A stretch of DNA of 64,000 nucleotides from a virus: IMG/VR virus record IMGVR_UViG_3300034073_001700, positions 1-64,000 of that record; one strand, written 5' to 3'. Below the pieces are notes generated by a model, which saw only the letters and a list, made by a program, of their open reading frames with translations, ran no database searches and was not told the DNA's origin. Position numbers and translations under genes: made by a program. This document shows positions 63,243 to 64,000 of the stretch, piece by piece; within the stretch, counting starts at the first letter, position 1; every line of letters begins with the position of its first letter.

Positions 63243-63425
63243 ATGGATTTAGAAAAAGAAATTAAAAATATATTATTTAATATAGGAAAAGATATACAGA
63301 TCCATAAACTTATTGATGGCAACATGATTATTGAAATAGATTATGACAAATACGTATCTGAAATTAAAAATCTAATAGATAATTATTTACTGGAAGATGG
63401 ATTCCAGAATAAAGAATCATTGTAA
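63243..63425 (+). CDS. 60-residue phage protein
   Basis: MDLEKEIKNILFNIGKDIQI, HKLIDGNMIIEIDYDKYV then a helix. Looks like a small alpha/beta partner. Leaderless: TATAAT (63231-63236) 6 nt before the ATG. Its 3' end overlaps the convergent gene by 43 nt. Confidence 0.66.
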   Translation: MDLEKEIKNILFNIGKDIQIHKLIDGNMIIEIDYDKYVSEIKNLIDNYLLEDGFQNKESL

Positions 63426-64000
63426 TATATTTCTTTATCAAACATAAAATGATTATAAATATAATCTTTTTCCTCTTGACTTAGTTTATTAAATAAAGAT
63501 TCGGAGGCATAGTTTTTAAATGTTAGACTATCTGTTTCTCCTAAATTTATCTTTATATCTACGCCTAAGTCTGAAGATATTTTGTTGACTAGATCATAAT
63601 AGTTCATATTTTTTAAATCTTTGTGCCTAAGCATCAAGTTAGTTCTTTTAATTCTTTTATATACTAATTCTTTATTTATTATAAAGTTATCTTTATGCTT
63701 CACCCTTGACTCATATATAGTATTGCCTATGCTTGGCTCTAAAATAAAGTTTTGTGATTGAAAATCTTTTAAGTAAGTAAACTCAGACAAAGCCTTATAT
63801 ATTTGATATTTCTCTATTTCTAGACTAGCGCCATTATGTTTTAGTATAAAGTTATTATTTTTATCTATTAGCCCAACTTCATCTGAAATCATATGTGCGA
63901 GGGCACTTATAAAAAATTCTACTGGATCTCTAAATATTGTAATAACATATGTTTCATCATCTATATCTTTATACCAGCCACCATGCTTATGAATATTAGA
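63383..64000 (-). CDS. Sulfotransferase-like protein (2), N-terminus outside the window
   Basis: The frame is open to the edge, so at least 205 residues. YVITIFRDPVEFFISALAHM is the RDPxxxxxS 3'-phosphate region of PAPS sulfotransferases; the 5' loop would be beyond the edge. The rest is helical with KLSQEEKDYIYNHFMFDKE. A later ATG at 63892 is inside this conserved region and is not the start. Confidence 0.7.
   Translation of the reverse strand, partial: SNIHKHGGWYKDIDDETYVITIFRDPVEFFISALAHMISDEVGLIDKNNNFILKHNGASLEIEKYQIYKALSEFTYLKDFQSQNFILEPSIGNTIYESRVKHKDNFIINKELVYKRIKRTNLMLRHKDLKNMNYYDLVNKISSDLGVDIKINLGETDSLTFKNYASESLFNKLSQEEKDYIYNHFMFDKEIYYNDSLFWNPSSSK

Noticed and set aside
1-64000. 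Prophage or integrated element (att sites, integrase)
   Set aside because: No integrase, excisionase, repressor or flanking repeats seen; content is phage-like throughout.

Overview
The window is part of a tailed-phage (Caudoviricetes) genome or a metagenome-assembled phage contig. It holds a portal, a prohead protease fused to a scaffold-like tail, many tail-fibre genes, a lysin, five tRNAs and dozens of tiny overlapping genes on two long divergent blocks. It is AT-rich. No terminase, DNA polymerase or tape measure is seen and both ends cut genes, so the genome is larger than 64 kb. An actinobacterial host, perhaps a freshwater one, is the best guess: leaderless mRNAs are very common, there is a class II (B12) ribonucleotide reductase, and palindromes have the TGTGA-N6-TCACA form. 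This host call is inference.

Layout. 1-35.5 kb is read almost entirely leftwards: capsid start (cut), protease, portal, a 1233-residue tail protein, ribonucleotide reductase, a block of six Fe(II)/2-oxoglutarate (2OG) oxygenases with two related DUF6065-like proteins, then tail fibres, proline-rich and collagen-like virion proteins. Inside this block sit a rightward lysin (23.5 kb) and a sugar cassette (24-29 kb: two fucosyltransferase-like enzymes, an SGNH hydrolase, a GDP-mannose 3,5-epimerase and two more 2OG enzymes). A divergent promoter at 35.53 kb starts the rightward early block. 35.5-48.8 kb is a packed set of small genes, with a short leftward group at 36.8-38.4 kb that includes a SpeD-like gene. 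It carries at least fourteen promoters with 17-bp spacers and several families of short repeated sites. 48.8-49.6 kb is a nearly gene-free repeat field, a possible origin. 49.7-64 kb holds metabolic genes: a nuclease-like protein, more 2OG enzymes, a TauD-like enzyme, sulfotransferase-like proteins, a CDGSH protein, a luciferase-like monooxygenase, a secreted protein, a tRNA cluster, and a peroxide-defence cassette (two glutathione-peroxidase-like proteins and a full-length catalase-peroxidase KatG).

How it may work together. Thirteen Fe(II)-oxygenase-type proteins, many resembling prolyl 4-hydroxylases, share the genome with collagen-like, (PAP/PTP)n and (FFP)n virion proteins and with GDP-sugar epimerase, transferase and sulfotransferase genes. 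A testable idea is that the phage hydroxylates prolines on its own fibres and then glycosylates or sulfates them. KatG plus peroxidases would keep an infected cell alive under peroxide. Regulation seems to rest on leaderless promoters with the -10 box 6-10 nt before the start codon, and on a 9-bp-period CGGACA direct repeat, CRP-type palindromes and a CCTGAGCA/TGCTC hairpin element upstream of early genes.
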